NCBI GenBank assembly: GCA_009761415.1 | Contig: QUOL01000005.1 | Span: forward strand, 62,001 to 126,000 | Direction: 5' to 3' | DNA from: Sarcomyxa edulis | Lineage: Eukaryota; Basidiomycota; Agaricomycetes; Agaricales; Mycenaceae | DNA length: 64,000 bases | Shown here: one piece after another, positions 11,369 through 23,500 of the stretch | Layout of the letters: each line of letters begins with the position of its first letter | Position numbering within the stretch: the stretch's first letter is position 1 | Position numbers and translations under genes: made by a program | Notes under the pieces: generated by a model | Told to the model about the DNA's origin: nothing | The model's input: only the letters and a program-made list of their open reading frames with translations | Databases searched by the model: none

Positions 11369-12955
11369 ATGACCACCCGCCAAGTCGTCGTAGACGACAC
11401 TGACCCCAGAGTCAAATATACGGGAACGTGGACTTTAGACCAAGGAAGCCAGGATTCGTTTGGGATTTACGGCCCAGAGTATAATCATACACTGCATGGG
11501 ACAAACGCCAATAACGCTGGGATTGCCTTTTCGTTCAACGGTAAGCCCTATTCGCCGATGTATCTAACACTGAGTGACCTTCACTTCCTACCAGGCACGT
11601 CCATACGGGTCTACGGAAGCATGGACACATCTGACCAAAGCACGCCCACTTGGACCTGCTCCGTCGACGAAATCAGTATCGGCTCCCTCCCACCACAAGC
11701 TACATCCGAACATCACAACAACGTCATTCTATGCGACCTAGAACAAGTTTATGATGGGCAGCATACGGTGACGGTCAACACCACGTCATCTGGTCGTACT
11801 TTCTGGTTCGATTATCTACTGTATACGCCTTCCGATCCTACGAATGTGGCTGGAGAGGTGTTGCAGATCCAGAATCAGGATCCTGCTATTGCTTATGGGA
11901 GTGGGTGGTTTCCGGCCTGGGGGCTTGTTAATGCGACGAATACGACTGGGTCTGCGATGACTTTTCAGTTCAGTGGTACATCCTTTCCTCTTCGTTGCAA
12001 TTGAGCAGAGTTTTTGAGCTGTGTTTTTTATCTTTCAGGAACGTCCGCAACGCTAGTTGGTCTGCTGCCTGATGGAATTACTAGTTCTGGCACGTATGCC
12101 GTCGATTCAGGGTCCCCGGTTGCGTTCACTATAACAGGTGAGAGCAACATCGCCGGTGGAACGCTATTCAACCAAATTTTATTCACGACACCGGAACTAA
12201 GCCCTGGAAACCATTCTCTTGTCACGACATATACCGGGACGAGTGACAAGACCCCGCTTATGGTTGATTATTTCTATGTTACGACTCCCCAGAGCACGAC
12301 CACAACAACCACCACAACAACGAGTGCTTCGAGCACTAGTACAAGCGCTGCGGCTGTACCTTCGACTCTGAGCAGTCGGTCTCACAAAAGCGGAGTTTCA
12401 GCGGGCATGATTGTTGGAGGTGTAGTAGGCGGTTTGGCACTCCTTTTGTCGATCTTGTGGCTTCTATTACGGTGCAAACGGACCAGGGATATAACAGGAA
12501 CAGGGAAAAATCCAGGGACATCTGTTGAGGCCCAACCCATCTCACCGTACACATACGCGTCTATGGCAGGACGGGAGGGAGGGAGACAGATGAGCAATCT
12601 TATCGCGGAACCGTTAGCCTTGCCATCACGGACTGACGGCGCAAGTGGTGCGACTGGGACAGCCCCGTACCGCTTGAAATACAGATTCCCCTCCCAAGTT
12701 ACAAGTCCAGCACGGCCTTCTTCCGCCAGTTTCTTAACTCAGCCTTCATCTAATCAACAACTACGTGCCACTCCCTCAGCCCCGCTTCAAGCCTCGAATT
12801 ACGACCAAACACTTGCAGTCTTATCATATCCAACAGCTGCATCTTCCTCTTCAGAACCATTCACACAACAGCCTATCGTACACACGGATAGTGGAATGCG
12901 GTTGAATCGTAATTTAGAGTTGATGGAGCTGCCGCCTGTTTATGCTGCAGATTGA
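11369..12955 (+). CDS. Single-pass membrane protein with lectin-like ectodomain and Ser/Thr-rich stalk
   Basis: Probable cell-surface glycoprotein of about 489 residues. Exons 11369-11540, 11595-11975 and 12039-12955 join in frame (phase 1 at both). The ectodomain has two related halves, each with a strand ending in a G-T-S turn at the splice site (FNG|TSIRVYGSMD and FSG|TSATLVGLLP). A Thr/Ser-only stalk (near 12290-12370) follows, then a transmembrane helix (AGMIVGGVVGGLALLLSILW, near 12405-12465), a basic stop-transfer RCKRTR, and a disordered Ser/Pro cytoplasmic tail of about 160 residues. This is the common mushroom layout starting VVVDDTDPRVKYTG. The ATG at 11369 gives no signal peptide. 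Hydrophobic sequence just upstream (11288-11368) could supply one from an upstream exon. Ligand unknown. Confidence 0.85.
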
Positions 12956-13185
12956 CCTTCTTGGGGAGGTGTGAAAAGGTCAAGATTTTTTTCTCTCGTT
13001 CGTACGTGTTGGCGTTTTTTCCTGGGTCTTATGTTAGGTGAAGGAGGGCTTTCCCATACTGTGTACTTATTATCATTTTTGAATGAGCTCCGTTTGTACG
13101 TGTTGGTGTTTTTTCCATATGCATGTCATTTTGATATAAGCTGGGATAAAAATTGACGAGAATCGTACTCAATGAGACCTCCATA

Positions 13186-14933
13186 TCAGAATGCAAATGG
13201 ACGTTCCCGCCTGAAATCCTCGATCGTCTCGATGTCCAGCATGGGTTGGTCAACTGGTTTGGTCCAATTCTGCAACTCGGAAATCTTGAATATAGTGCAG
13301 ACCCTTTCCCATAGGAATCTGCGACTGCTTGGCACATGCTGAGATAGATGACAGCCAACTCCCTTGTTCTCGATGGATTTTAGAAGTTCCGTAGCATCGC
13401 AATGACCAGAGCTTCCCTCAGAATCCAAGGTAATGGGAAACTGGTGGATACATCCATGTCTTTTCAAGGCCCAGATGGTGCTGTTATAGTTAGTTTTGAG
13501 AGGATACCGAAGGCTGTCGTTCAAGACTAGAATTAGGAGGGCGAAGATTCCCGAGTCTAGGAAAGCCAATATCATGCATCGGTGACGTTCAGCAGACCTA
13601 ATGGTAAATGCCAGGAAGCGATCACTGGAGTTGGTGCACGTATTTCCCGGATGCGCGACGGCCAAGCCTTCGAACGAGTGCGGCTCCCTGGGATAAAAAG
13701 GCCCCTCGTTAGAGTTTAGCTGGAATAGCGCCGAGGTTTGACCACCTACACCATCAACAGAGATATTATACGAGATAATATGTTGCATCTGACCTGAAAG
13801 GTCTCGAATACTAAGACATTTGCTAGAACACCCCAAAGCCCATGATCGTCGATGATGTAGGAGATCAAGCATCTCAAGGGTTGACTTTGTATACCCGTGT
13901 ATCTGTACTCCAAGTAGATTGAAACCGTTGCGGTCGATAGACTTCAAGCGTTCGACGTACCTCAACATGAGTAGCGTAACAAGATCGAGACATATATTTA
14001 TATCTTCGTCCTCTTCCTCGCCAGGCCCGATTGTGGTTTTTTGAATCGCCGTTACCCTCTCTTGAACTGGGAAGCCCAAGCCCAGCAAAACATGCCAAGC
14101 TTGACGCCGTTGCACAGGGTCGTACTTCATTTGAGGAGTCGAGGGAAACGAAGCTTGCATATGTTTTAGTGACGACAGCAAGAAAAGTAGGTGTGCACTA
14201 AGAACTGGAATGTCGCTGAACTGATTGAGTTCAACTTGTATGTGTGGAAGAAGTTTCGAGGTGGCAATTGTACAGACGTCGAAAACGTCTTGATTCGTCT
14301 GGGCGATGTCGCCGAGGAAATACAAGAAGTGCAAAATTTCCATGTCATTTTGCCAGTTGTTGTTTTGTAAGGCCCAAGACGTGTCGTGCTTCAGGGAGAG
14401 ACTTACAACTGATGCGTTAGTAAAGGTACGAGTCCGTCTGATCTTCGATCACGTACCATTCTGAAAGCACAGATGCGGTGATTTCGTTCAAAATGATCTC
14501 CATTTCGTCGATGGGCCATTTGAGTAAGCCTGTGATCAACCGTCGAACGTCGCCTTTGAAAATCTGTGCTAGAGTAAGCTGCAAAGCGACTTTTTTGATA
14601 TTGGCTGTGTATAATTTAGGCCTAATCAGCTTATTTTTGAGTTCCAAATCCGTTTACAAAGTTTACGATGAGCACCCACCTGCAAAGCTCCAAGATATCA
14701 TCATGCATTTTTTGATTTAAATGTTCACTATGGGAGCGAATATAGAATAGTCTTCTCTCGATGATGATCCATTCTACTCCACGGAGTGTCAACTGCCCAA
14801 GAGCTTTGATAGCTTTTCCGCTCAACGAGCCTATACCCACTATGGTGGAGGTAGTTGTCGATGAAAAAGACAACCGAGTTGACGACGAGATCGTCGAAGG
14901 TGACGAGGGGCGTGAACGAAACACAGTGTCCAT
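13186..14933 (-). CDS. Unrecognised protein, three exons
   Basis: I do not recognise this family. It starts at ATG 14933 with a Ser-rich leader (MDTVFRSRPSSPSTISSSTR) and a short helix LSGKAIKALGQLTLRGVEW. It then joins RPKLYTANIKKVALQLTLAQ near 14620 and continues from about 14400 through NNNWQNDMEILHFLYFLGD to the stop at 13186. Introns have GTGGGT and GTACGT donors. The protein is largely helical and Leu-rich, with an acidic loop GEEEDED near 14010 and no membrane helix certain enough to call. It runs convergently with the surface-protein gene. Coding status is strong because the last exon alone is over 1.1 kb open and the upstream exons fit in phase. Confidence 0.65.
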
Positions 14934-15450
14934 TGTTACGCGTGAAAGGCCACTAGTATTGATCTTGAAATAGATGGTCTTTAAAGGACATCGTACACTG
15001 CTTTGCGGGAAACGTCATCCATGAGACCAACTCCGGTGCTTCTTGCATAGGCATGCGTCTCTGATGGACGAGTCAGAATCCTAATCGGCCTCGCAATCCG
15101 TAGTAGTAATTGGCATTCTTAGCGGAAAGGATAAGGCATGAAGAACACCATCTTGATCATCAACTAAATTGTGACCTTGGGCTGGCCTTACAATCAAATG
15201 TTGGTATCTTTTCTGTCAGCCGCCTGCCATTATCTCAGTTACCCATCAGAAGCTAATGAATTGAAGCGCACCGCATAGAATATAGAAGCCTAAGAGTCAG
15301 CTCTAGCCAATTAAGAAAAGTCATTAGTGACGACCAGACCCAACAATTCTAGAAGCAATGGATACAGATTAATTACCCGGGTCTCAAGAAGAAACAAAAA
15401 TCCAAAAATATAATACATGAACGACAAAGACATGGGCCACGGCCAAGCAC
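14934..15450. other. Intergenic region between two minus-strand genes
   Basis: No supported gene. It must contain the promoter of the 13186-14933 gene and the 3' end of ERV2. Nothing repetitive stands out. Confidence 0.4.
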
Positions 15451-16459
15451 CTACCGACCGCCTTTTATGAGCCCAACGCCCGTAACATCGTCTTTACTTG
15501 GATCGCGCTCGAGGTCCATATCCAGAGGAGTGCCTTTAGCGACGTTGATGGGTGCGTCTCCGCAACCACAATCGTATTCGGCGTCAAGATGGGCACAGTC
15601 GAATTCAGGTTTATGTAGCCGTGCATTTACTTGATTATGGACATGGCAAAGCCTACAATCGAGGAATAACTTGTCAGTGAAAGGGTCGCCGAAAGAACTG
15701 TCATCGGTGCGCACCACAAAGCTGCGGATCGACGAGACGATGTCTAGAAAAGCGGCAGGAACTTTAATATTACGACGATCAACGAGCGAAACAAAATATA
15801 CCTGCGGTGGGAACTTCTTCAGTAGTTGTTGAAATTCTGTTGCGCATTCGCCACATGGGTATAATCGTGATGTGAGATGGAAATATGAATCTAGTGCCTC
15901 TCGTTCGTCGGGGTTCGGTTCCTGATGAGGTTCCTCGTCATTAGGATATGAATGAACATAACCGGAGAACGTACTTCTGGATACCGAAGAGTCATGGTAT
16001 GTCTTTGGGATGCATTTATGCTAAGACACGATACACCCCAAAAATGATAGATGAATAGACTACTTACAGCAGCTTCCACGTCGCACGACCTAATGCAGCC
16101 CTGATTCAAGAACATATAAGATGACGCTGAACACTCCATATCATACGCCTTTCCAACTCACTTGGCTGTGGCATTCCCCAAGGTCGACATGATGACATCG
16201 CCCTGGACGCTCGAGCGTTCAGGAGGTACTTGCAGGGTCTTCTCTACCCCACCTTCACCAAATAGATCCCCTGTGCGCATATCCATGTAGGCTCTTGAAG
16301 GAGGGTGCAAGAATGCGACTGTTGTAACGAATAACTAACAAGGTCAACGTCCAACGTATGAATTCCAATCAGTCTCGGTGGTACGGATTACAGCAGAGAC
16401 TTCCGACTTACGAGAGCGACCATTACGGCCACGAATGTCTTTGCAAATCGAGATATCAT
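15451..16459 (-). CDS. ERV2: FAD-linked sulfhydryl oxidase, ERV2 type
   Basis: Oxidises thiols to disulfides in the secretory pathway, passing electrons through FAD to oxygen. Seven exons read in frame from ATG 16459: an N-terminal signal anchor (MISRFAKTFVAVMVA joined to LLFVTTVAFLHP), a linker, then the Erv/ALR domain. This contains ALGRATWKLLHTMTLRYPE (FAD-binding helix), the redox pair in LYPCGECATEF, and TSSRRSAALWLCHVHNQVN with the conserved W-x-C-x-x-H-N-x-V-N FAD motif. The C-terminal pair lies in EFDCAHLDAEYDCGCG. Exon joins fall inside all of these blocks and restore the family sequence, which is strong support for the splicing. The anchor argues for the ER form (Erv2) over mitochondrial Erv1. 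It runs head-to-tail with panB upstream. Confidence 0.93.
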
Positions 16460-16852
16460 TGACAGGCTGCCTGCAGCAAGTTGACAGTGGTGATAGTTGT
16501 TGAGCAAAAAAATAGCAACACCGCAATCCGAAGGAATTTGAGGGACTCCGATTGACCTGTTGGGTATACGAACAGACCGTAAGGAGAAAGAGCTACCGGC
16601 CACCAGATGGCCTGACGACTCTCAGGCGTATAGCCCACGTGATCATGAACAAAGGCGATGTTTCAATTCTGAGCTCGGGCAAATCAACCCAATTTTCTGT
16701 TCCGCAATAAATTCTGAATATCAAGCATGAAAAAAATAGGTTTGAAACGCTTCAACCTGACTAGTTAGAGATGCACTTAGAGTATAGACCACACAAGGGG
16801 GATGTATCCCAACAGATAGTAATTAAGTTAGAACGTGCACTCTACCTGAGTC

Positions 16853-17973
16853 TCAGCGCTCATCGCCAGCAACCCCTTCTAGCTCTTCGAATATTCTCCA
16901 TTCTCGGGGGTCCATGGTGTAACTCTCCTTAATTGGATCCGGGAATGCATGCGGAGACTCTGTCGCCCTGACAGCTTCTGCGTAGGCCTTTACGCCTTCG
17001 TCTCGCTCGGCCTTCACGTCAGCAAACCGTCTGACGAATTTTGGTTTGTGACCAGACCATGTCCCAAGGATATCGTCTATGACCAGAACCTAGATAGCCA
17101 GCTCAGAATTGACATGTCGAGTTCTGGGATCGCTATAAATAACGCACCTGTCCACTAGTTCCCGGTCCAGCTCCAATCCCTATAGTCGGGATACGAAGCC
17201 GCTTCGTGATATACGCTCCCAATTCCTTTGGAATGGCCTCCAACAGTATCGCGAACGCCCCAGCTTCTTCCAATGCCAACGCATCTCTCAAAACCTCCCT
17301 CGCCCCCTCCGCATCTTTCCCCTGCACCTTATACCCCGACATCGAAACATGTCTCTGAGGTAATAACCCTACATGCCCCATCACCGGAATCCCGACCTCA
17401 GTCAGCCGTTTCACCACACCCACGATCTCCCGTCCTCCCTCCAGCTTTAAACCTTCCACTTGTCCCTCCCGGATCAGCCGGAATGCGTTCTCGATGGCTG
17501 ACGACGTGGAAATATGATACGACCCAAAGGGCATATCAGCTATGAGAAAGGGGTACGTCGTAGCTCGGGAAACAGCACGCGCGTGATGTATCATTTCATC
17601 AAGGGTCAATTGCGTAGTGGAGGCGTATCCTAAGCATACTTGCGCGAGGGAGTCTCCGACGAGGGTTATATCAACGGAGTGGGACGAGCAGGTCAATCCT
17701 GTTGGATAATCGTAGGCCGTTAACATGGTTATTGGAATCCCAGCCGCACGTTGTTTGTGTAATGATTGGATGGTCACTTTTTGACGAGCTTGGAGGGGTT
17801 TACTTCAGACAAGCGAGCGTAACGATGGGATGTGGTCGATTGGGCTCACTGGAATGTTCGGACTGGACGAGTCCTGAAGAATGCACGCTCATGCACCGAC
17901 GTCTCGTGCGCATATCCCGGACGATGTTAGCGTTGATACATCGCCGCCCCAGGGCCAACCAAGATGAAGACAT
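16853..17973 (-). CDS. panB: 3-methyl-2-oxobutanoate hydroxymethyltransferase
   Basis: Makes ketopantoate from 2-oxoisovalerate and methylene-tetrahydrofolate, the first committed step of pantothenate and CoA synthesis. Three exons: an N-terminal exon from ATG 17973, the core (about 17777-17152) and a C-terminal exon to TGA 16853-16855. The first exon (MSSSWLALGRRCINANIVRD, Arg-rich, no acids early) looks like a mitochondrial targeting sequence. It joins by a GTGAGC donor to RQKVTIQSLHKQ. Core motifs are present: TAYDYPT, VGDSLAQV (metal-binding Asp), ADMPFGS (second Asp), KLEGG (Lys/Glu) and LLEAIPKEL (catalytic Glu). The last exon reads VLVIDDILGTWSGHKPKFVR. Length matches fungal PanB. The gene is divergent from RIT1, with starts about 440 bases apart. 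Confidence 0.95.
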
Positions 17974-18415
17974 GGATAAACCGTATTGGTTTGGGACGAA
18001 GAGATGTTATCGATCGACCTGGGTGTCAAAAGGAGAGGAAAACGGAATCAAGGCATTTCCCTGGGGGTCCACATGTAACTTTCTATGGAATTTTCAAGAC
18101 ATCGGATGATCAGCCAATTGCGATGTGAAAAGAGATGCAGGATCCGGCCACGAAAGACGGAAGATATCCGAAGCCACAGCGCTAGAGGTTTTTGACATCC
18201 AAACGAAGTTAGGAAATTTCTAACTGCTGTAGATACAATGGTTCCTGGACTAGGATATTCAGAGAGATAATCGCGATGAGCGCCGAACGTTGGAACGTCG
18301 AAGGCTACAGGGAGTCAGAGGAAGCTTGCGGCCGGCCTCGCCGTAGGCACAGCCACACCCTCTCTCTTTCTCCTCGATCACATTCCGAGTCACGAGTAGT
18401 TCTACTCAAGCCGAC

Positions 18416-20230
18416 ATGATGAACACGGACATCTCTGATCCTTTCAATATACAGGAACATCAAGCAGAGGCGCTCGCTTACATTCGCAAAGAGTCTTTGG
18501 ACATCTTCAATCGAGTACATTCCATCTCAGAGGATGTTTCCTTCGTAAACGAAGTGCACAAGGTCTATCCCGATTTACCTATTCTACGTATGTCATATTC
18601 ACAACTTTGACGGCTGTGCTTACTTACTCCGGATTTAGCAAACCTTCGATGTGGAGCATGGTACACCGAGCCTGCGATCGTGAGCGCTAGCCAGACTATA
18701 AGCAAAAGAGCTCAGATGAATGGACGTATCGTTTTGTGGGACCGTGACAGTGCCTCAATGAACCTGCATACTTCAAATCTACCGACGGTCATTTTGGTAA
18801 CTGGATGTTCAATTTACGTCGTCCAAATTTGCACCTGTTGCCTCATATACAAGAGAATCATGGGTGCGTGAAGCTCGTTTCCGCCTCCCTAGCGGTTGAA
18901 TAGCATTCCAACATTTTTACATTTCCTTCAGAATGATCATTGTGGACTCTACACGTTCCGGAAAACGTATTCCGGACGCACTGTCCAAGACACTACCGAT
19001 TTGGTGTGCAGTCATCAATCGTGCCATTGCCCGTTTATATCCACAGGCTTCCGAGAACTCTGCCCCAGTTCTAGACGACGCTTCAATGCCTGCAACGCCT
19101 CCTATCAGTGCATGGGACACGAATTTGTATACGCCTCCAGGAGCCGTCAGTGCTCAAGAACACCAGCAGATTGAACTGCGATTAGACGAATGGGCTGATT
19201 CTCTTGTTGTCTGTGCCACTCAGTATACTCTCGATCATTTTCGGGCCCTCATCGGAAATCATTATATTTTGTAGAAATCGTCATACGTTATACCAAGACT
19301 TCAATACCCTCTCCGGCCTCTCTGGATCACCCCAGCGACGTCCTCGTTTCCGATTATTCCCACCAACACAGGGTCATTGGATGAAAAGAAAAGGAACGTG
19401 TCGTTCTTGCCTATAATCTGTGTATCAGCATCGAAACATCTTCCACTGGAACGGCGAACTGGGGGTTTTGTATATGTCCAAGGCTCAGGTGATGATCATG
19501 AACTCTGGGGCATGGTGAGGTTTGAATCCGTTGCATGATGTTGTCTATCATGATTCCTGACTGATATATCTAGGGCCTCACTCCAAAAATCTTCTGGAAT
19601 CACCGTGATGAGATATTGGCTGTCAGCCGAGCTGAGCTTCCAGAGCTTGTTGCGTCTTTGGTATCGACAGAGGCCGATAAACCCGAGACCCTGGATGGTA
19701 TGACCGGAATTGTCAGAATATCCAACCGTATTCTCTTATGTTCGATGGCCGGTCTATCTGACAATTCTTCACCACTGATGTATCATCAAAGCGTTGCATA
19801 TCTCGTCATCACTACCAAGTCCACAAGACCGGATCTTTCCTGTCTAAAGCATAACCCAGTGCTACAAATCGAGACGTCAGAAGGCAAGCGAGGACAGATT
19901 GATTTCCTGCAGAAAGTCCTCCCACAGTCTATGCATTTCGTCAAATCCCACCTCTCTGCGGGATCATACATCTGTATCGCATGCGATACAGGGAAAGATC
20001 TAAGTGTCGGCGTGGCACTGGCCGTTCTACAAAAATTCTTCGATGATGATGGTGTTGTCGACACGAAAGGGGAAGAGGAAGGGAGAATAGTAGCGGACAA
20101 ACGATCGATTCGAACACGGTTGGAGTGGATTATTTCTAGCCGTCCACAAGCCAATCCTTCTCGGACGACTTTGAAAAGGGTCAACGAGTTTCTCCTTTCT
20201 TCTGCTGCGTTTCGCATGTCGTCTTCATGA
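18416..20230 (+). CDS. RIT1: tRNA A64-2'-O-ribosylphosphate transferase
   Basis: Adds a phosphoribosyl group to A64 of initiator tRNA-Met, which keeps it out of elongation. At least six exons follow ATG 18416. Recognisable blocks are IRKESLDIFNRVHSISEDVS, PNLRCGAWYTEPAI, FKSTDGHFGNWMFNLRRPNL (built after a GTGAGC intron), MIIVDSTRSGKRIPDALSKT with WCAVINRAIARLYP, GGFVYVQGSGDDHELWGMGL, and a C-terminal phosphatase-fold domain with the Cys loop ICIACDTGKDLSVGVALAVL. All joins keep frame to the stop at 20230. Both the N-terminal DUF4433-like part and the C-terminal Rit1 domain are complete. The C-loop pattern C-x-x-G-x-D-x-S-x-G is as in the yeast enzyme. It is convergent with the AAA gene, with only about 370 bases between stops. 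Confidence 0.93.
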
Positions 20231-20596
20231 CGCCACTTTGGCTCGCTATGCTATAAAGCCAAGGCTACGACGAAGTTGTGAGTACAGTTCTTTACATATC
20301 CATGTCATAAATACTCATTCACAACAACAGTCACTCGTTCCGATCACAGCGTCGTGCTTATCCTATGACAGTAGGACATTCAACGGCCACAGGCTTCATT
20401 CAATCTAGCAGTCTTGTTCTAGAAAATACCCAGGGTGGATTTTATCTGGGCCTGTATACATGACGAGGAAACAAGAGGACCACGTCGCATCAGTCTCGAG
20501 GAAGAGTGAAAAGGTGCGTGACTTGGAACGCGTCCGAAAGCGAGATGTCGCAACGAAGTTAGACGACAAATATAATCATTATTATGCATTAAAAGG
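20231..20596. terminator. Shared 3' intergenic region of RIT1 and the AAA gene
   Basis: The two convergent genes must place both transcript ends within these 366 bases. There is an AATAAA-like word (CATAAATA near 20307) on the plus strand and ATAATG/TTTAAT-rich sequence near 20570. Overlapping 3' ends are likely but not shown. Confidence 0.35.
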
Positions 20597-23500
20597 CTAC
20601 ATATCCATCAACTGGCTCGATATAGCTCTGTACAGAGACCTGGCACCCTCAGCAGGCATATAGTCCCGCAAAGCCCCATTGACTATAGACTCTACCACTT
20701 GTGGCGATAACGTCTTGAGCATATCTGCTCCAGCGAGAGAATGTATCGCCTCGGCAGCTATAGCCATTTTCTCATCCGTGGTGAAAGGAACGAACGGAAG
20801 AACCGTCGTAACTCTAGAAAGCACAGATGCCTATGTAGAGATGAAGATCAGTACAAATGTATATGGCAGGATGAGATCAACGCACTCCAAGACGTTCAGA
20901 GACCCGAGGCCGGAATAAGCCCATAAGTGAAACGTATTCTTCTCTGGAAAGGGGTTCATCAGGCTGCGGCCGCAATGCTTGATGTTCAAACACCAAATCG
21001 TGGCCAACGTTTGATGTTCCTAACCAAATCACGTTTCGAACGTCAATGTGGCGGCTGCCAGCTTCGAGGGAGCATCGACCTTTGACATTCGTTTAGCACA
21101 ACAACGACATCTTGAAGTGATTATTGAGAGACGTACCAAGTTCCCAAGGCATAAGAAGTGACCATAAGGTTTTCTCATCTGCTGTCTTTTCGATTTCCTA
21201 TATTGAAAATACTGAGAATCCAAAGAGATCGACTGAGTTTAGCGCACTAACGTCAAGGACGACTACACATCGTTTCCCCTCATTGTCGATGAGAAACTCT
21301 GCAAGAGTACATGTTGATGGTTCCTGGAACATGAGTGAGCGAGGTACTACTACTTAGCCATTTGAGCGCACTGACTTCATAAGGGCTCATAGAATAAGAT
21401 TGCCAAAGGTCTTGGGTAGATCGCAACGTCGTCATATTAACAGTGTGAGTCGGAACATCAAGAAGCGACCCGACTGAAGTGAAGAAGCCTATCAGTATTG
21501 AGCCATCTCGAACTCATAAACAATCTTACATTTGCGAGCAAGGAGACTTTTGCCATGTCCACTAGGTCCTGTATAGACTGAGGATTGAGGACACGATCAG
21601 ACGGGTCAAACGATTTTGTACGCACCGCAAAGCAAAACAACAATGGGAGCTACTGAAAGTTGCTGGGTATGCATGTTCAAAACTCTAAAAAGTTGCTCTA
21701 GAGCACGGTCTTGACCGACAAGCTCATATCGCACGCGAGTAAGAGGACGAAAGAAAGATCGATAGATTAGAGCAGAAGTTCGCCGCGTATGAGGCGCATC
21801 TGCTCTGGCAATATAATACCTGCGAATGTTGTTATAGTATACTGAGGATAGGAACATATGAACTACGCTCATACCTCATGGCAGGATCCATTCCATCCAG
21901 CATAGTCGCAGGTGGCGGAGTACATGGCTGAGCGACTCCCATGTCTTCACCATCTGACCCCATCCTATGGCGCGGAGGGTTCAGCTCTGGGTTCCTTAGA
22001 ACGGACGGGTCCGCCCCAAAGGCCAGCAAAACTTTCACGATGTCCATCTTGTTCGTCAATTGGTCGTTTGTCAACGTAAATGCCAAAGCAGACTGCGGGC
22101 CAACTAGATCATTGGGACCCGCATCTCCACTCTCCAGGACCTTTCGCACCTGTGCGACATCGTCACTAGCTATCGCAAAAAGAAGTGTGGGGCGAGGAGT
22201 GGCGATAGAATGGGCAGGGGATCGCAAGACGGAGACAGGTCGTGACATAGGCGCACTGCTAGGAATGGAAATAGATCGACGGATAGTATAATCGTAGATA
22301 CTAGCGCGATCATCCTCGTCCTCATCCTCGTCTTCGACATCGCAGTCAAAGTCGGTATGAGCTTCAGAGAGCTTACTCAGAAAACGGGAATGCCGTGTAG
22401 ATGTGGTATGGTTTTCGGAACCGGTGGAGAGGTATGATGATCTGCGTAGTTGTTGATTATGGGGAATGGGGGCAGATTGAGGTCGATCGTCGGGATTTGG
22501 TAAATGGTGTGAACTGTCAGATGGGGAGCCCGATGGAGAGTAGAAAGGTTCGTCAGAAGTATTGTTATTGCGTATGCGTTCGGGTATCAATGATGAGCGT
22601 GCAGAAGAGAGCTACACCAGCATTATTGAGTCTACCGGACAATTTCAATACAATCTTGTACATACCAAAGGATTGTTGGATAATGAAAATTCTGATGATA
22701 ATACACTTGATGATGCAATAGATCCACGATTGATAAATCCTAGAGACGAATAGAGATATTGATTGGCAGGAATAAAGATCAAGCGTCGAAGGAAACATAC
22801 CGGGTTGACTATGATTACTGATGAGAGGGTTTGAAGTGTTAAATGATGAAGATAAAGGTGATGCATAAGATGGGGAATCCAATAAAACGGACTACATGAG
22901 AAGATTAACATGAGAACGACTCAAAAGTCGTGCATCTATTGCACTCACAAGTCTCAAGGGCTTGAGGCCAGTCGGGGGTGCAGAACTAGGAGGTGACTGA
23001 TCAGGAGATGCGTGTTGTTGACGTGTCGGTGACCCTACTAGAATCGTTTCGCTTTTCAGTTGCGGTATCATTACTGCTGGGGGTCTCCGAGGTTCCGACT
23101 GCGAAGTAGAGCTTCGATTTAACATGAGCGAGGACTTGTTGGCTCGGCCCTATACACACGATGAGATGATAATGGTGGGATATTTTACGATTGACTTACC
23201 AAAGCGAAGGAATGTCTGAATCCGAAGGGTACTTTGGTCGAGACCTCTACCACCTGTGCCCCTTTGTCATCGATGTTATCTGCCTGCTCGTTATCCATCT
23301 CCTTATTGGTCGATGCCATCGAGAGACGTTTGAAGGGAGACTCTACTCGCTCTCTGGCCGCAGGAGAACGTACAGATGATGGAGACGCGATAATTGTTCC
23401 GGACCGTCCTCTGGTCAACGGAGGAGTGAAAACTCGGCCCCATGCACTCATCGGAGTGGCTGCAGGTGTCGATGTCGCACTAGTCTGAATCTTGAGTGGG

